64,000 bases of DNA from Candidatus Ribeiella danica (GTDB lineage: Bacteria; Chloroflexota; Chloroflexia; Chloroflexales; Roseiflexaceae), in contig JADKFS010000001.1 of the NCBI GenBank assembly GCA_016717335.1, forward strand, positions 1,116,001-1,180,000, read 5' to 3'. The notes under the pieces were generated by a model, which did not search any database, was not told the DNA's origin, and was given only the letters and a program-made list of their open reading frames with translations. Position numbers and translations under genes: made by a program. Positions within the stretch are counted from its first letter, which is position 1. Every line of letters starts with the position of its first letter. This document shows positions 9,694-20,203 of this stretch, piece after piece.

Positions 9694-9836
9694 GGAGACA
9701 AGGTGACAAGGTGACAAGGCGACAAGGTGACAAGGTGACTCGGGGCCTACGCCGTGACCGGGTGGTGTTCAACGTTCAACATTCAACGTTCAACGCTCAA
9801 CGTTCAACGCTCAACGCTTGGCATTCGGCATTCAAC
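9694..9836. repeat. Octamer and heptamer arrays after the dhaR-like gene
   Basis: GACAAGGT units, about five (9699-9738), then about nine GTTCAAC/GCTCAAC units (9768-9836). Unlike most loci the second array is not complementary to the first. Confidence 0.88.
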
Positions 9837-9859
9837 CGTTTCAGAAACGAAGCAAAATG

Positions 9860-9946
9860 TGCAACAAAACGTTTCACCATTGCAACACGTTTGTTGCATT
9901 CTGCGCAAGCCTGACCTCTTGACTTTATTTAAACCTGTGATACGAT
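9860..9946 (+). promoter_or_regulatory. Operator-like inverted repeats and promoter
   Basis: TGCAACAAAACGT (9860-9872) is inverted as ACGTTTGTTGCA (9887-9898), and TGCAAC-ACGTTT-GTTGCA (9881-9898) is itself a dyad. Directly downstream are TTGACT (9919-9924) and TACGAT (9941-9946) with a 16-bp spacer. The AT-rich dyads contrast with the GC-rich surroundings. A DhaR-like or LacI-type protein could bind here; that is inference. Confidence 0.55.
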
Positions 9947-10657
9947 TGGCGCACTGATGTGAAGCGCCTGTCTCTGTCCCTGGCGCACACATCGTCCAGG
10001 TGGGTTTGACGTGCAATGAGGCGCTGTCGAGCACTCGCGCTGGCATCTTCAGGCTACATCGTCCAAACTCCAGCCGCTAATCTTGCGTCACATTCCAGCC
10101 TAATCGTTCTTTGGCTCGTCCGCGCCGACTGTGAGCTGCCGATTCGACTCGGTGCACCCGCGCTGGGTGTCTTTGAGTCGGTCTGGTGCGGCTGATTCTG
10201 CGACACTATCGCGAAATCAGCCGGCGACTCGCTGCGACTTGCGCGACGTCGTTGCTTTGCTGTGCCCAATAGCGGGTTGCCCGCGCCTGAACAGCACATG
10301 AACACTGAAAGCCCTTATCTCCTCCCAGAGAGCGTATCTTTGGAGGCGTACCGCCGGCTGGGCCGGCTTTGTGACCGAACACGTAAGGAAAGGAGGCAGA
10401 TGTGGCGCGCCGGCACGCGACGTGGCTAGCCGGAGGATGCGCCCGAACAGCGATGGGGCCACGGGGCACCGCGCCCTGATGCGCGGTGCGCGGTCTCACG
10501 ACACTGGATGGCGCGCCGAATGGCGTCCCCGCTGGACGCCGACCGCTGCGGCGAGCCCACGACCGGTGTGGTGAAAGCTGTTCCTTCACGCAGATCAAGG
10601 ACGATACCTCACGCACGAATGGAACCTGGCTACCGCGAACTGTAGACAGAGGAGGAA
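9947..10657 (+). other. Unexplained 700-bp leader between promoter and glpF
   Basis: No open frame here has a plausible start, ribosome-binding site or known family. The sequence lacks the heptamer arrays and palindromes common elsewhere in the window. It contains small stem candidates (for example CCGCCGGCTGGGCCGGC near 10350) and an AAGGAAAGGAGG segment near 10385 with no gene after it. It could be a structured 5' leader, but I could not match a known riboswitch class. Confidence 0.4.
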
Positions 10658-10661
10658 ATGG

Positions 10662-11384
10662 ATGCCCGCTACTTTTCTTGGTGAGCTGCTTGGCACGATG
10701 ATCCTCATCCTGCTGGGCGATGGCGTTGTTGCAGCAGTGCTGCTGAACAAGTCAAAAGCTCAAAACGCTGGCTGGATCGTGATTACGGCAGGGTGGGCGT
10801 TCGCCGTTATGTGCGGCGTGTTTGTCGCCAGCGCCTTCGGCGCGGGCGGCGAGCTGAACCCGGCGGTGACGGTCGCGAACATCATCCGCGGCAACGACAC
10901 AATTATCCAGGGCTTCTTCAATATCGTCGCGCAGCTGATCGGCGCGTTCATCGGCGCCGTGCTGGTCTGGCTCATGTACCTGCCGCACTGGGAGATCACC
11001 CAGGACCAGGGCGCCAAGCTCGGTATCTTCAGCACCGGCCCGGCGATCCGCAACGTCACAGGCAACCTGATCAGCGAGATCATCGGCACGTTCGTGCTGG
11101 TGTTCGTGGTCTACTCGTTTGGTCCTGGCGGCGGGCAGACCCCCGCGTCGAACATGGGACCGTTCCTGGTCGCCGCGCTGGTGTGGGGCATTGGCCTGAG
11201 CCTCGGCGGACCGACCGGCTACGCGATCAACCCCGCCCGCGACCTCGGCCCGCGCATCGCCCACGCAGTGCTGCCGATCGCCGGCAAGGGCGAGTCGGAC
11301 TGGGAGTACTCGTGGATCCCGGTCGCCGGCCCGATCATCGGCGGCATCATCGCCGCAGTGCTCTTTGGAGTGTTAGGCGGCTAA
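10662..11384 (+). CDS. glpF: Glycerol facilitator, MIP/aquaporin family
   Basis: Inner-membrane channel for glycerol (and small polyols). The 240-residue product has the two half-helix motifs NPAVT (about residue 67) and NPARD (about 190). The Asp after the second NPA is typical of glycerol-conducting members. Six hydrophobic segments can be traced. GGAGG at 10651-10655 sets the ATG at 10662; an ATG 4 bp earlier is in another frame. It opens the glpF-dhaK-dhaL-glpK-dhaM-HPr-EI run and is 27 bp before dhaK. Confidence 0.95.
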   Translation: MPATFLGELLGTMILILLGDGVVAAVLLNKSKAQNAGWIVITAGWAFAVMCGVFVASAFGAGGELNPAVTVANIIRGNDTIIQGFFNIVAQLIGAFIGAVLVWLMYLPHWEITQDQGAKLGIFSTGPAIRNVTGNLISEIIGTFVLVFVVYSFGPGGGQTPASNMGPFLVAALVWGIGLSLGGPTGYAINPARDLGPRIAHAVLPIAGKGESDWEYSWIPVAGPIIGGIIAAVLFGVLGG

Positions 11385-11411
11385 TTCCCACCGACTTAAG
11401 GAGGTACAAGG

Positions 11412-12413
<1,002 letters not shown>

Positions 12414-12520
12414 GTCAGTAGTCAGTAGCCGGTAAGTCAGTAGTCAGTACCGCCGATTTTCGATATAATTCAACGATCTTCGCCGGTACTGGCTACTGAT
12501 ACCTGACTACTGAGTACGGA
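12414..12520. repeat. Heptamer inverted arrays between dhaK and dhaL
   Basis: CAGTAGT-type units (12416-12450) and the complementary ACTACTG/TACTGGC units (12485-12516). The loop between the arms contains TATAAT (12464-12469), so an internal promoter may lie inside the loop. Confidence 0.88.
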
Positions 12521-12527
12521 GGGTAGG

Positions 12528-13169
12528 ATGCGCATCACCGCAGAGCAGGTCATTCGGTTCATCGAGGGTGTCGCCACCCGGATCAAAGAGCATCGCGACG
12601 AGCTGGTCCAGCTCGACTCGGCCATCGGGGACGCGGACCACGGGATCAACATGGACCGCGGGTTCACGATGGTGCTCGAAAAGCTGCCGACCGTCGCCGA
12701 TAAAGACATCGGCACGATTCTGAAGACCGTAGGGATGACCTTGGTCTCGACTGTCGGCGGCGCGTCTGGACCACTGTACGGCACCGCGTTCATCCGGGCC
12801 GGGATGGCGCTGGCGGATCGCTACGAGCTGACCCCGGCCGAGGTCGTCGTGGCGCTGGAGGCGGCGCTCGAGGGCATTATGGCCCGCGGCAAGGCCCAGC
12901 GCGGCGAGAAGACCATGGTCGACGCGATCGGGCCGGGGATCGATGTCCTGAAAGAGGCCCAGGCCAGCGGCGAGGAGTTCGTCTCGGCGATGCGGCGCTC
13001 GGTCGCCGCAGTCGAGGCAGGCATGAAGGCGACCATTCCCATGCTCGCGACCAAGGGCCGCGCCTCGTACCTCGGCCAGCGTAGTATTGGCCACCAGGAC
13101 CCCGGCGCCACCTCGGCCTTCTATATGGCACAGGTTCTTCTGGAGACGATTGAGAGTATTCAGGAATAG
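12528..13169 (+). CDS. dhaL: Dihydroxyacetone kinase, nucleotide-binding subunit DhaL
   Basis: Holds ADP as a cofactor that is rephosphorylated by DhaM and transfers phosphate to DHA on DhaK. The 213-residue helical-barrel protein has the family signature LDSAIGDADHGINMDRG (residues about 29-45) supplying the Asp residues that bind Mg2+-ADP, then VGGASGPLYGTAF and the C-terminal GRASYLGQRSIGHQDPGA. The family is about 210 residues, so it is complete. Confidence 0.95.
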   Translation: MRITAEQVIRFIEGVATRIKEHRDELVQLDSAIGDADHGINMDRGFTMVLEKLPTVADKDIGTILKTVGMTLVSTVGGASGPLYGTAFIRAGMALADRYELTPAEVVVALEAALEGIMARGKAQRGEKTMVDAIGPGIDVLKEAQASGEEFVSAMRRSVAAVEAGMKATIPMLATKGRASYLGQRSIGHQDPGATSAFYMAQVLLETIESIQE

Positions 13170-13172
13170 AGC

Positions 13173-13239
13173 TCTAAGTTTTGAATTTTGAGTTTTGATT
13201 TATCGCAATTCAAAACTCAAAACGCAAAACTCAGAACTT
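13173..13239. repeat. Heptamer inverted arrays between dhaL and glpK
   Basis: AGTTTTG/AATTTTG units (13177-13200) and their complement AACTCAA/AACGCAA (13207-13236), forming an imperfect hairpin of about 25 bp. It is the same family as the arrays at 5118 and 46034. Confidence 0.88.
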
Positions 13240-13262
13240 TGTCAGACGAGGAGGTCATAACC

Positions 13263-14759
<1,497 letters not shown>

Positions 14760-14761
14760 GA

Positions 14762-14850
14762 TGGCCGAACGTTGAGCGATGAACGCTGAATGCTGAAGGC
14801 CGAGCAAGACAGAGGTTTTCATCGTTCAGATGTTCATCGTTCAGCGTTTT
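14762..14850. repeat. Heptamer inverted arrays between glpK and dhaM
   Basis: GAACGTTGAGCGATGAACGCTGAA-like units (14767-14792) and complementary TTCATCGTTCAGATG units (14817-14847). Confidence 0.8.
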
Positions 14851-14863
14851 CAAGAGGTATGTG

Positions 14864-15256
14864 ATGGTCAGCCTGCTCATTGTCTCACATAGCGCGCAGC
14901 TTGCCGCCGGGATCAAAGAGCTTGCCGACCAGATGGCAGGGGGCAAGGTTAAGATCGCGGCGGCGGGCGGCATGGAAGATGGCTCGCTCGGCACCAGCAC
15001 CGAGCTGATCCGGGCTGGGCTGGAGTCGATCGCTACTCCGGAGGGGACGCTGGTGCTCGTGGATCTCGGCAGCGCCGTGATGAGCACCGAAGCGGTTCTG
15101 GAGGCCCTTGGCAACACCCATCAAGTTATGATTAGCGACGCCCCGGCGGTCGAGGGCGCGGTTCTCGCGGCGCTCGAAGCGGCCGTGGGCGCAACGCTTG
15201 AGGAGACGGCCACGGCGGCGCTGCAGGCCCGCGAGATGGTGAAAGTACACCACTGA
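14864..15256 (+). CDS. dhaM: DhaM, PTS EIIA-like phosphoryl donor for DHA kinase
   Basis: Phosphorylates ADP bound to DhaL. The 130-residue product corresponds to the EIIA(Man)-like domain only: VSLLIVSHSAQLAAGIKELA contains the expected phosphorylated His (about residue 9), and LVDLGSAVMSTE and VMISDAPAVEGAV are typical of DhaM. In E. coli DhaM is fused to HPr and an EI-like domain; here those functions are separate downstream genes. ATG at 14864 is preferred over GTG at 14861 because AGAGG is better spaced. Confidence 0.93.
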   Translation: MVSLLIVSHSAQLAAGIKELADQMAGGKVKIAAAGGMEDGSLGTSTELIRAGLESIATPEGTLVLVDLGSAVMSTEAVLEALGNTHQVMISDAPAVEGAVLAALEAAVGATLEETATAALQAREMVKVHH

Positions 15257-15258
15257 CA

Positions 15259-15342
15259 TTGTGTAGATCGTAGATTGCAGATTGCAGATTGCGGATTCAT
15301 CATCTCAATCTGCAATCTACACTCTACAATCTGCGATCTGGA
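15259..15342. repeat. Heptamer inverted arrays between dhaM and HPr gene
   Basis: GTAGATT/GCAGATT units (15263-15297) and complementary AATCTGC/AATCTAC units (15306-15341). Confidence 0.88.
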
Positions 15343-15350
15343 ATGATGTG

Positions 15351-15626
15351 ATGGTAGAGACGACCCTGACAATCAACCACCCGATCGGCCTGCACGCCCG
15401 GCCCGCGGCGCTGTTCTACAAGAAGACGCGCGAGTTCAAGAGCAAGATCACGATCCAGAACCTGAGCCGGCCGGCCGGCAAAGAGGTGCCGGTGAGCGCG
15501 TTCTACCTGCTTCAGATCGGTGTCGCCCAGGGGCACCAGGTGCGCATCCGCGCCGATGGAGAGGACGAGCAGGCGGCCATCGCTGCGCTGACGCAGCTGA
15601 TCGAGGAGAACTTCGGGGAGACGTGA
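15351..15626 (+). CDS. ptsH: Phosphocarrier protein HPr
   Basis: Small cytosolic carrier moving phosphate from enzyme I to DhaM. The 91-residue product carries the active-site motif GLHARPA with the phosphorylated His near residue 14. A Ser aligns roughly with the regulatory Ser46 (EVPVSAFYLLQIG), but the loop is one residue shorter than in Firmicutes HPr, so HPr-kinase control is uncertain. The ATG at 15351 is chosen because the upstream frame is repeat sequence. Confidence 0.93.
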   Translation: MVETTLTINHPIGLHARPAALFYKKTREFKSKITIQNLSRPAGKEVPVSAFYLLQIGVAQGHQVRIRADGEDEQAAIAALTQLIEENFGET

Positions 15627-15630
15627 CCTA

Positions 15631-15712
15631 TGGTGAAGGTTCGAACGTTAGAAGGTTAGCAAGTTAGTGCGCTCGAACGTTCCAACCTGCTAACCTTCTA
15701 ACGTTCAACAAT
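15631..15712. repeat. Heptamer inverted arrays between HPr and EI genes
   Basis: GAAGGTTCGAACGTTAGAAGGTTAG-type array (15633-15665) and a complementary copy (15673-15709), forming a long imperfect hairpin right before ptsI. Confidence 0.85.
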
Positions 15713-15719
15713 ATATGGG

Positions 15720-17396
15720 ATGGCTATGTCTATGCACCTCAAAGGCGCTGGCGGCGCGCCCGGCATTGCGCTGGGGCGCGCCGCTCGCTATCTGGCGGCT
15801 GCGGCCGCGCCCGACCCGGTCGACGCCAGCCCTGCGGCGGCGCTGTCGCGCTTCGCCGCCGCGCAGGCGGCCGCGGCGCGCACGCTGAGCGACCTGGCCG
15901 AGCGCCTGCGCGCGGAGGGGCGCGCCGAGGAGGCCGGCATCTTCGACGCCCAGGCGCTGCTGGCCGAGGACCTGTTCCTGACCGACGAGGTGACCCGCAT
16001 GGTCGCTGAGGAGGGCCAGCCGCTGGTCGCCGCGCTGCTCGCGGCGGTCGGGCAGATGCGCGCCGACCTGGAGGCGCTCGACGACGCCTACCTGCGCGAG
16101 CGCGCCGCCGATATGGACGCGATCGGCAAGACGATCCTGGGCGCGCTGCGGGGCGACTCGGGCGCGCTGCGCGACTTGCCCGCCGGCGCGATCCTGATCG
16201 CGCCCGACCTGACGCCGGCTGAGACGGCCGAGCTGCGCAGCGGCGTTGTGGCCGGCTTCGCCACCGCCTACGGCGGCCCGACCGGCCACACCGCCATCCT
16301 GGCGCGCTCGCTCGGCATCCCCGCGGCCGTCGGCCTGGGCGACGCGGCGCTCGACATCCCCGACGGCGCCGAGGTGATCCTGGACGGCTCGGCCGCGCTG
16401 CTGATCGCCGGCCCGACGCCGGATGAGCGCGCCGAGTATCTGCGGCTCGCCGACGAGGCTGCCGCCGGCACACAGCGCCGCGCCGGCCTGCGCGACCAGC
16501 CCGGCCGCCTGGCCGACGGCCACCCCGTCGCGCTGTGGGCCAACGTCGGCCACCCCGACGAGGCGCGCCGCGCGGTCGAGTGCGGCGCGGCGGGGATCGG
16601 CCTGTTCCGCACCGAGTTCCTGTTCCTGGACCGCAAGACAGCGCCGAACGAGGACGAGCAGCTCGCGGCCTACCGCAGCACGCTCGATACCATGGCCGGC
16701 CGGCCGGTGGTCATCCGCACGATCGACATCGGCGGCGACAAGCCGCTGCCGTACCTCGACATGCCGCACGAGGCCAACCCGTTCCTGGGCGTGCGCGCGC
16801 TGCGCCTGTGCATGCGCCGGCCCGACCTGTTCGCCACGCAGCTGCGCGCGCTGCTGCGCGCCGCGGTCTACGGCGACGTCTGGGTCATGCTGCCGATGGT
16901 CGCGACGCTCGAAGATCTGCGCTGGGGCCGCGCGCAGCTCCACGCGGCGGCCGAGACGCTGGCGGCCGAGTCGCTGCCGCACCGCGCCGACGTCCGGCTT
17001 GGCATCATGATCGAGACGCCCGCCGCCGCCGTCACGGCCGACCTGCTGGCGCGCGAGTGCGACTTCTTCAGCGTCGGCAGCAACGACCTGACCCAGTACG
17101 CCATGGCGGCCGACCGCGGGCTGTCCGAGCTGGCGGCGCGCTACCCGCACGACTCGCCGGCGGTGCTGCGGCTGATCGCCATGGCGGCCGAGGCGGCCGC
17201 GCGCGCCGGCATCCCGATCGGCGTCTGCGGCGAGCTGGCCGGCGTGCCCGCCGCCGCGCCGCTGCTGGCCGGCATCGGAGTGCACGAGCTGAGCATGGCG
17301 CCCGCGGCGATCCCGGTCGTCAAAGAGCTGCTGCTCGGCGTGACGCTCGAGCAGGCCCGCGCGCAGGCCCGCGTGGCGATGGGGGCGCAGGGCTAA
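15720..17396 (+). CDS. ptsI: PTS enzyme I (PEP-protein phosphotransferase)
   Basis: Transfers phosphate from PEP to HPr. The 558-residue product has an HPr-binding N-domain, the phospho-histidine site GGPTGHTAILARSLGIPAAVG (about residue 193; usual GGRTSHTAI), and a PEP-binding TIM barrel with GIGLFRTEFLFLDR, RTIDIGGDKPLPYL, GIMIETPAAA, FFSVGSNDLTQYAMAADR and the catalytic Cys in GVCGELAG. Length is normal. No sugar EII gene lies in the window, and the operon position after dhaM and HPr suggests a DHA-dedicated relay. ATG at 15720 is used; ATGs at 15726 and 15732 are possible. Confidence 0.95.
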   Translation: MAMSMHLKGAGGAPGIALGRAARYLAAAAAPDPVDASPAAALSRFAAAQAAAARTLSDLAERLRAEGRAEEAGIFDAQALLAEDLFLTDEVTRMVAEEGQPLVAALLAAVGQMRADLEALDDAYLRERAADMDAIGKTILGALRGDSGALRDLPAGAILIAPDLTPAETAELRSGVVAGFATAYGGPTGHTAILARSLGIPAAVGLGDAALDIPDGAEVILDGSAALLIAGPTPDERAEYLRLADEAAAGTQRRAGLRDQPGRLADGHPVALWANVGHPDEARRAVECGAAGIGLFRTEFLFLDRKTAPNEDEQLAAYRSTLDTMAGRPVVIRTIDIGGDKPLPYLDMPHEANPFLGVRALRLCMRRPDLFATQLRALLRAAVYGDVWVMLPMVATLEDLRWGRAQLHAAAETLAAESLPHRADVRLGIMIETPAAAVTADLLARECDFFSVGSNDLTQYAMAADRGLSELAARYPHDSPAVLRLIAMAAEAAARAGIPIGVCGELAGVPAAAPLLAGIGVHELSMAPAAIPVVKELLLGVTLEQARAQARVAMGAQG

Positions 17397-17497
17397 TGCA
17401 ACGTCTTTTTGATCCCACCTCCCTGCCCCGTACCAGGGGAGGGGGTAGGGGGGTGAGGGCCGACGTTGCACGAGCCCTGCATGAGGGCGTGAACCGC

Positions 17498-17527
17498 TTG
17501 GCATCACCCACCATCCTATGCTATACT
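17498..17527 (+). promoter_or_regulatory. Promoter of the glyS leader
   Basis: TTGGCA (17498-17503), 18-bp spacer, TATACT (17522-17527) with an extended TGC. Transcription would start near 17534, just before the T-box stem I. Confidence 0.7.
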
Positions 17528-17533
17528 GGCGCC

Positions 17534-17809
17534 TGCGGCGACGAAGCAGAGGAGTACCTGCCAGACGAGCCTCAGCGAGCCGGGGATGGTGCGAGCCCGG
17601 CGGCGCGACGGCAGGGAACGGCGCTGTGGAGCTGCTTTTTTTCGAGCGACCGACGTTGAAGGCAGAAGGCAGAAGGCAGAAGGCAGAAGAGTCAAATTCT
17701 TCATCCCTCATCCTTCATCTTTCATCCTTCGGTTGGTAACTGGGGTGGAACCGCGCAGCGTGAGCACCCGCTGCGTCCCCAGGCGACATGCGATCGCCTG
17801 GGGTTTTTT
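17534..17809 (+). promoter_or_regulatory. T-box riboswitch controlling glyS
   Basis: The leader has a stem I candidate (17538-17635) with an AGTA near 17553 and a GAACGGC segment in which GGC (17620-17622, a glycine codon) can serve as specifier. The T-box sequence GGGTGGAACCGCG is at 17743-17755. The terminator is CCCCAGGCGA (17777-17786) pairing with TCGCCTGGGG (17794-17803) followed by six T. Binding of uncharged tRNA-Gly to GGNACC would favour the antiterminator. A heptamer-array hairpin (17658-17730) lies between stem I and the T-box. The specifier assignment is inference; the T-box and terminator are directly visible. Confidence 0.88.
17658..17730. repeat. Heptamer arrays inside the T-box leader
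   Basis: About 4.5 units of GAAGGCA (17658-17689) and about four units of TTCATCC type (17699-17730), which are partly complementary and can form a hairpin in the linker between stem I and the antiterminator. Confidence 0.85.
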
Positions 17810-17825
17810 GTTGGCCCCGGGCCAG

Positions 17826-17862
17826 GGACGTGGGACGTGGGACGTGGGACGTGGGACAGGAG
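17826..17862. repeat. Heptamer array GGGACGT upstream of glyS
   Basis: About four and a half GTGGGAC units directly after the T-box terminator. A short complementary GTCCCAC occurs at 17905-17911, just before the ribosome-binding site. Confidence 0.85.
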
Positions 17863-17928
17863 GCTATCAAGCTACGCCCCAAGCCCTTACCCCCAAATCC
17901 CTCGTCCCACAACAATAAGGAGGTTCCA

Positions 17929-19521
17929 ATGCCGGCGACATCGTTGGATCAGCTGGTCTCACTGGCCAAGCGGCGCGGGTTCATCTTCCCCAGCTCCGAT
18001 ATCTACGGCGGCCTGCAGGGGGTCTTCGACTACGGCCCGCTCGGCGTCGAGCTGAAGAACAATATCATGCAGGACTGGTGGCGCACTAACGTCTACGAGC
18101 GCGACGATATGGAGGGCCTCGACGCGGCCATCCTCATGAACCGGCTGGTCTGGAAGTACTCCGGCCACGAGGACACGTTCAACGACCCGATGGTCGACTG
18201 CCGCAGCTGCAAGAGCCGCTGGCGCGCCGACCACATCAAGGGCAAGTGCCCGAACTGCGGCTCGACCGACCTGACCGAGCCGCGCCCGTTCAACATGATG
18301 TTCAAGACGCAGGTCGGGCCGGTCGCCGACAGCGAGTCGTTCGCCTACCTGCGCCCCGAGACGGCCCAGGGCATCTTCGTCAACTTCGCCAACGTCCTGG
18401 CGACCACCAGCCGCAAGCTGCCGTTCGGGATCGCCCAGATCGGCAAGGGCTTCCGCAACGAGATCAACCCGCGCAACTTTCTGTTCCGGGTGCGCGAGTT
18501 CGATATGATGGAGATCGAGTACTTCGTGATGCCCGGCAGCGAGGATCAGTGGCACGATCGCTGGCTGGCCGACCGCCTGGCGTGGTGGGAGAGCATCGGA
18601 GTCAGCCGCGAGCGCATCCAGGTCTACGACGTGCCCAAGGAGGACCTGGCGCACTACTCCAAGCGCACCTTCGACCTGATGTACAACTACCCGACGCTGG
18701 GGTACGAGGAGATCGAGGGGATCGCCAGCCGCAGCGACTTCGACCTCGGCTCGCACTCGAAGGACCAGGAGTCGCTCGGCCTGCAGGCGCGGGTGAGCCC
18801 GAACAGCCACAGCACCGCGCGGCTGACCTACTTCGACCCGGCCAGCAGCCGGCACGTCGTGCCGTTCGTGGTCGAGCCGTCGGCCGGCGTGGGGCGCTGC
18901 TTCCTGGCGGTGCTGTCCGAGGCGTACGACGAGCAGATGGTCAAGGCGCCGCCGCCCGAGAAGCTGGCGGCCGTGTCCGACGCGCTGGCGGCGTTCCTGA
19001 AGTCGGCCGGCAAGAGCGAGAAGATCGGCGCCGAGTCGCGCGAGGCGCTGCTGGCGCGCGGCCAGGCGATCGCGGCCGACCTGGCGGCCCAGCTGCCGCA
19101 GGTCGAGTCGCTGCTGGCCATGCCGGGCGCCGACCAGGTCGAGCTTGGCAAGAAGCTGCGCGGCCAGGCCCAGCCGCTGACCGACGAGCACTTCCGCACG
19201 GTGCTGCACGTCAAGCCGCACCTGGCGCCGATCAAGGCGGCGGTCTTCCCGCTCAAGCGCAACCACGAGGGCCTGGTGGCGCTGGCGAAGGACATTCGCA
19301 AGGGGCTGCAGTCGTCCGGCCGCATGCGCGCGGTCTACGACGACACCGGCGCGATCGGCAAGCTGTACCGCCGCCAGGACGAGATCGGGACGCCGTTCTG
19401 CCTGACGGTCGACTTCCAGTCGCTCGAAGACCAGACCGTGACCGTGCGCGACCGCGACACCATGGCGCAGGAGCGCGTGGCCGTGAAGGAGCTGGAGGCG
19501 TACCTGCAGCAGCGCGTCTAG
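17929..19521 (+). CDS. glyS: Glycyl-tRNA synthetase (dimeric alpha2 type)
   Basis: Charges tRNA-Gly with glycine. The 530-residue class II enzyme opens LVSLAKRRGFIFPSSDIYGG and has a Cys4 cluster (CRSCKSRWRADHIKGKCPNC), RPETAQGIFVNF, motif 2 FRNEINPRNFLFRVREFDMME and motif 3 around GVGRCFLAVLSEAY. Between motif 3 and the anticodon-binding domain (LHVKPHLAPIKAAVFPL) is an extra segment of about 80 residues (about 335-415) that is Ala/Leu-rich and probably helical. AAGGAGGT at 17917-17924 sets the start at 17929. Regulated by the upstream T-box. Confidence 0.95.
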   Translation: MPATSLDQLVSLAKRRGFIFPSSDIYGGLQGVFDYGPLGVELKNNIMQDWWRTNVYERDDMEGLDAAILMNRLVWKYSGHEDTFNDPMVDCRSCKSRWRADHIKGKCPNCGSTDLTEPRPFNMMFKTQVGPVADSESFAYLRPETAQGIFVNFANVLATTSRKLPFGIAQIGKGFRNEINPRNFLFRVREFDMMEIEYFVMPGSEDQWHDRWLADRLAWWESIGVSRERIQVYDVPKEDLAHYSKRTFDLMYNYPTLGYEEIEGIASRSDFDLGSHSKDQESLGLQARVSPNSHSTARLTYFDPASSRHVVPFVVEPSAGVGRCFLAVLSEAYDEQMVKAPPPEKLAAVSDALAAFLKSAGKSEKIGAESREALLARGQAIAADLAAQLPQVESLLAMPGADQVELGKKLRGQAQPLTDEHFRTVLHVKPHLAPIKAAVFPLKRNHEGLVALAKDIRKGLQSSGRMRAVYDDTGAIGKLYRRQDEIGTPFCLTVDFQSLEDQTVTVRDRDTMAQERVAVKELEAYLQQRV

Positions 19522-19550
19522 CTGCTCTCCACCTCAAATATCGCTCCCCT

Positions 19551-19584
19551 GCCCTCTCCCCTTGCCAGGGGAGAGGGCATTTTT
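19551..19584 (+). terminator. Intrinsic terminator of glyS
   Basis: Perfect 12-bp stem (19551-19562 with 19567-19578), TGCC loop, followed by ATTTTTT. Confidence 0.9.
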
Positions 19585-20203
19585 TGGCTGGCTGGCGCCG
19601 TGGTGCATGCCTAGCTGCATCCGGACGCTCCTGGAGCGCATACGGTCTCCGGGGGCGCGCGCCCCCGCGCCCCCGCTGGCGGGGGTGGGCCGCCACCCCC
19701 GCCGCCCCTGGACCCCAAAAGGAACGCTGTCTCGGTTGCGATGCTTGACGCGCATGCCCGGCTGAATCCACACGGGGCGGGATGTGCACAGGCCGTGCTC
19801 GGAATGGTGTGAGGCATAGGCCACTGGCGGTAATGCTGAGGCAGCATCATGTGCCGGAGGGGGGCTGGGGGGAACCGGCGTGGGTTCCCCGGGTACCCGC
19901 TGGGTGCCGGGGGCGCAGCGCCCTGGAAAAAGGGGCTGCTGCCGTAACAGAGTCAGGCGGGGGGCCGGGGGCGCAGCGCCCTGGAAGAGTCGAACATGCA
20001 GTCGGCACGACCAGCAGGCGGGGGGCCGGGGGCGCAGCGCCCTGGAAGAAGGGCGGGGGTTGGGGGGACGGAGCCCACCACACGCGTAGCTCTTTTGCCA
20101 CCAGGCGTCCACGACGCTTAACCTCACGCGCCATCCTGCCGCGCTATACTGGTCTTGCTATCAGGGCAGCGCAGGCACGGCGGGGGCGAGCCACGGAGGG
20201 CGG
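19585..20203. other. Repeat-filled intergenic region before the BTAD regulator
   Basis: About 620 bp with no convincing gene. It holds GC palindromes (19650-19705), dispersed element copy 2, and three spaced copies of GGGGGCGCAGCGCCCTGGAA (about 19908, 19970 and 20033). TATACT at 20145-20150 is a possible -10 for the regulator, without a good -35. Confidence 0.75.
19710..19866 (+). repeat. Dispersed repeat element, copy 2
   Basis: Core at 19710-19770 aligns with 1474-1533 and the complement of 44411-44470. The terminal block GTGCCGGAGGGG is at about 19853-19864. The internal linker is shorter than in copy 1. Confidence 0.75.

Noticed and set aside
9947..10657. ORF 10371-10574 and neighbours upstream of glpF
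   Set aside because: No ribosome-binding site at the start, Arg/Trp-rich low-information sequence and no domain.
9947..10657. Known riboswitch (cobalamin, ydaO, glycine) in the glpF leader
   Set aside because: I could not find the conserved core motifs of these classes by eye; left as unexplained.
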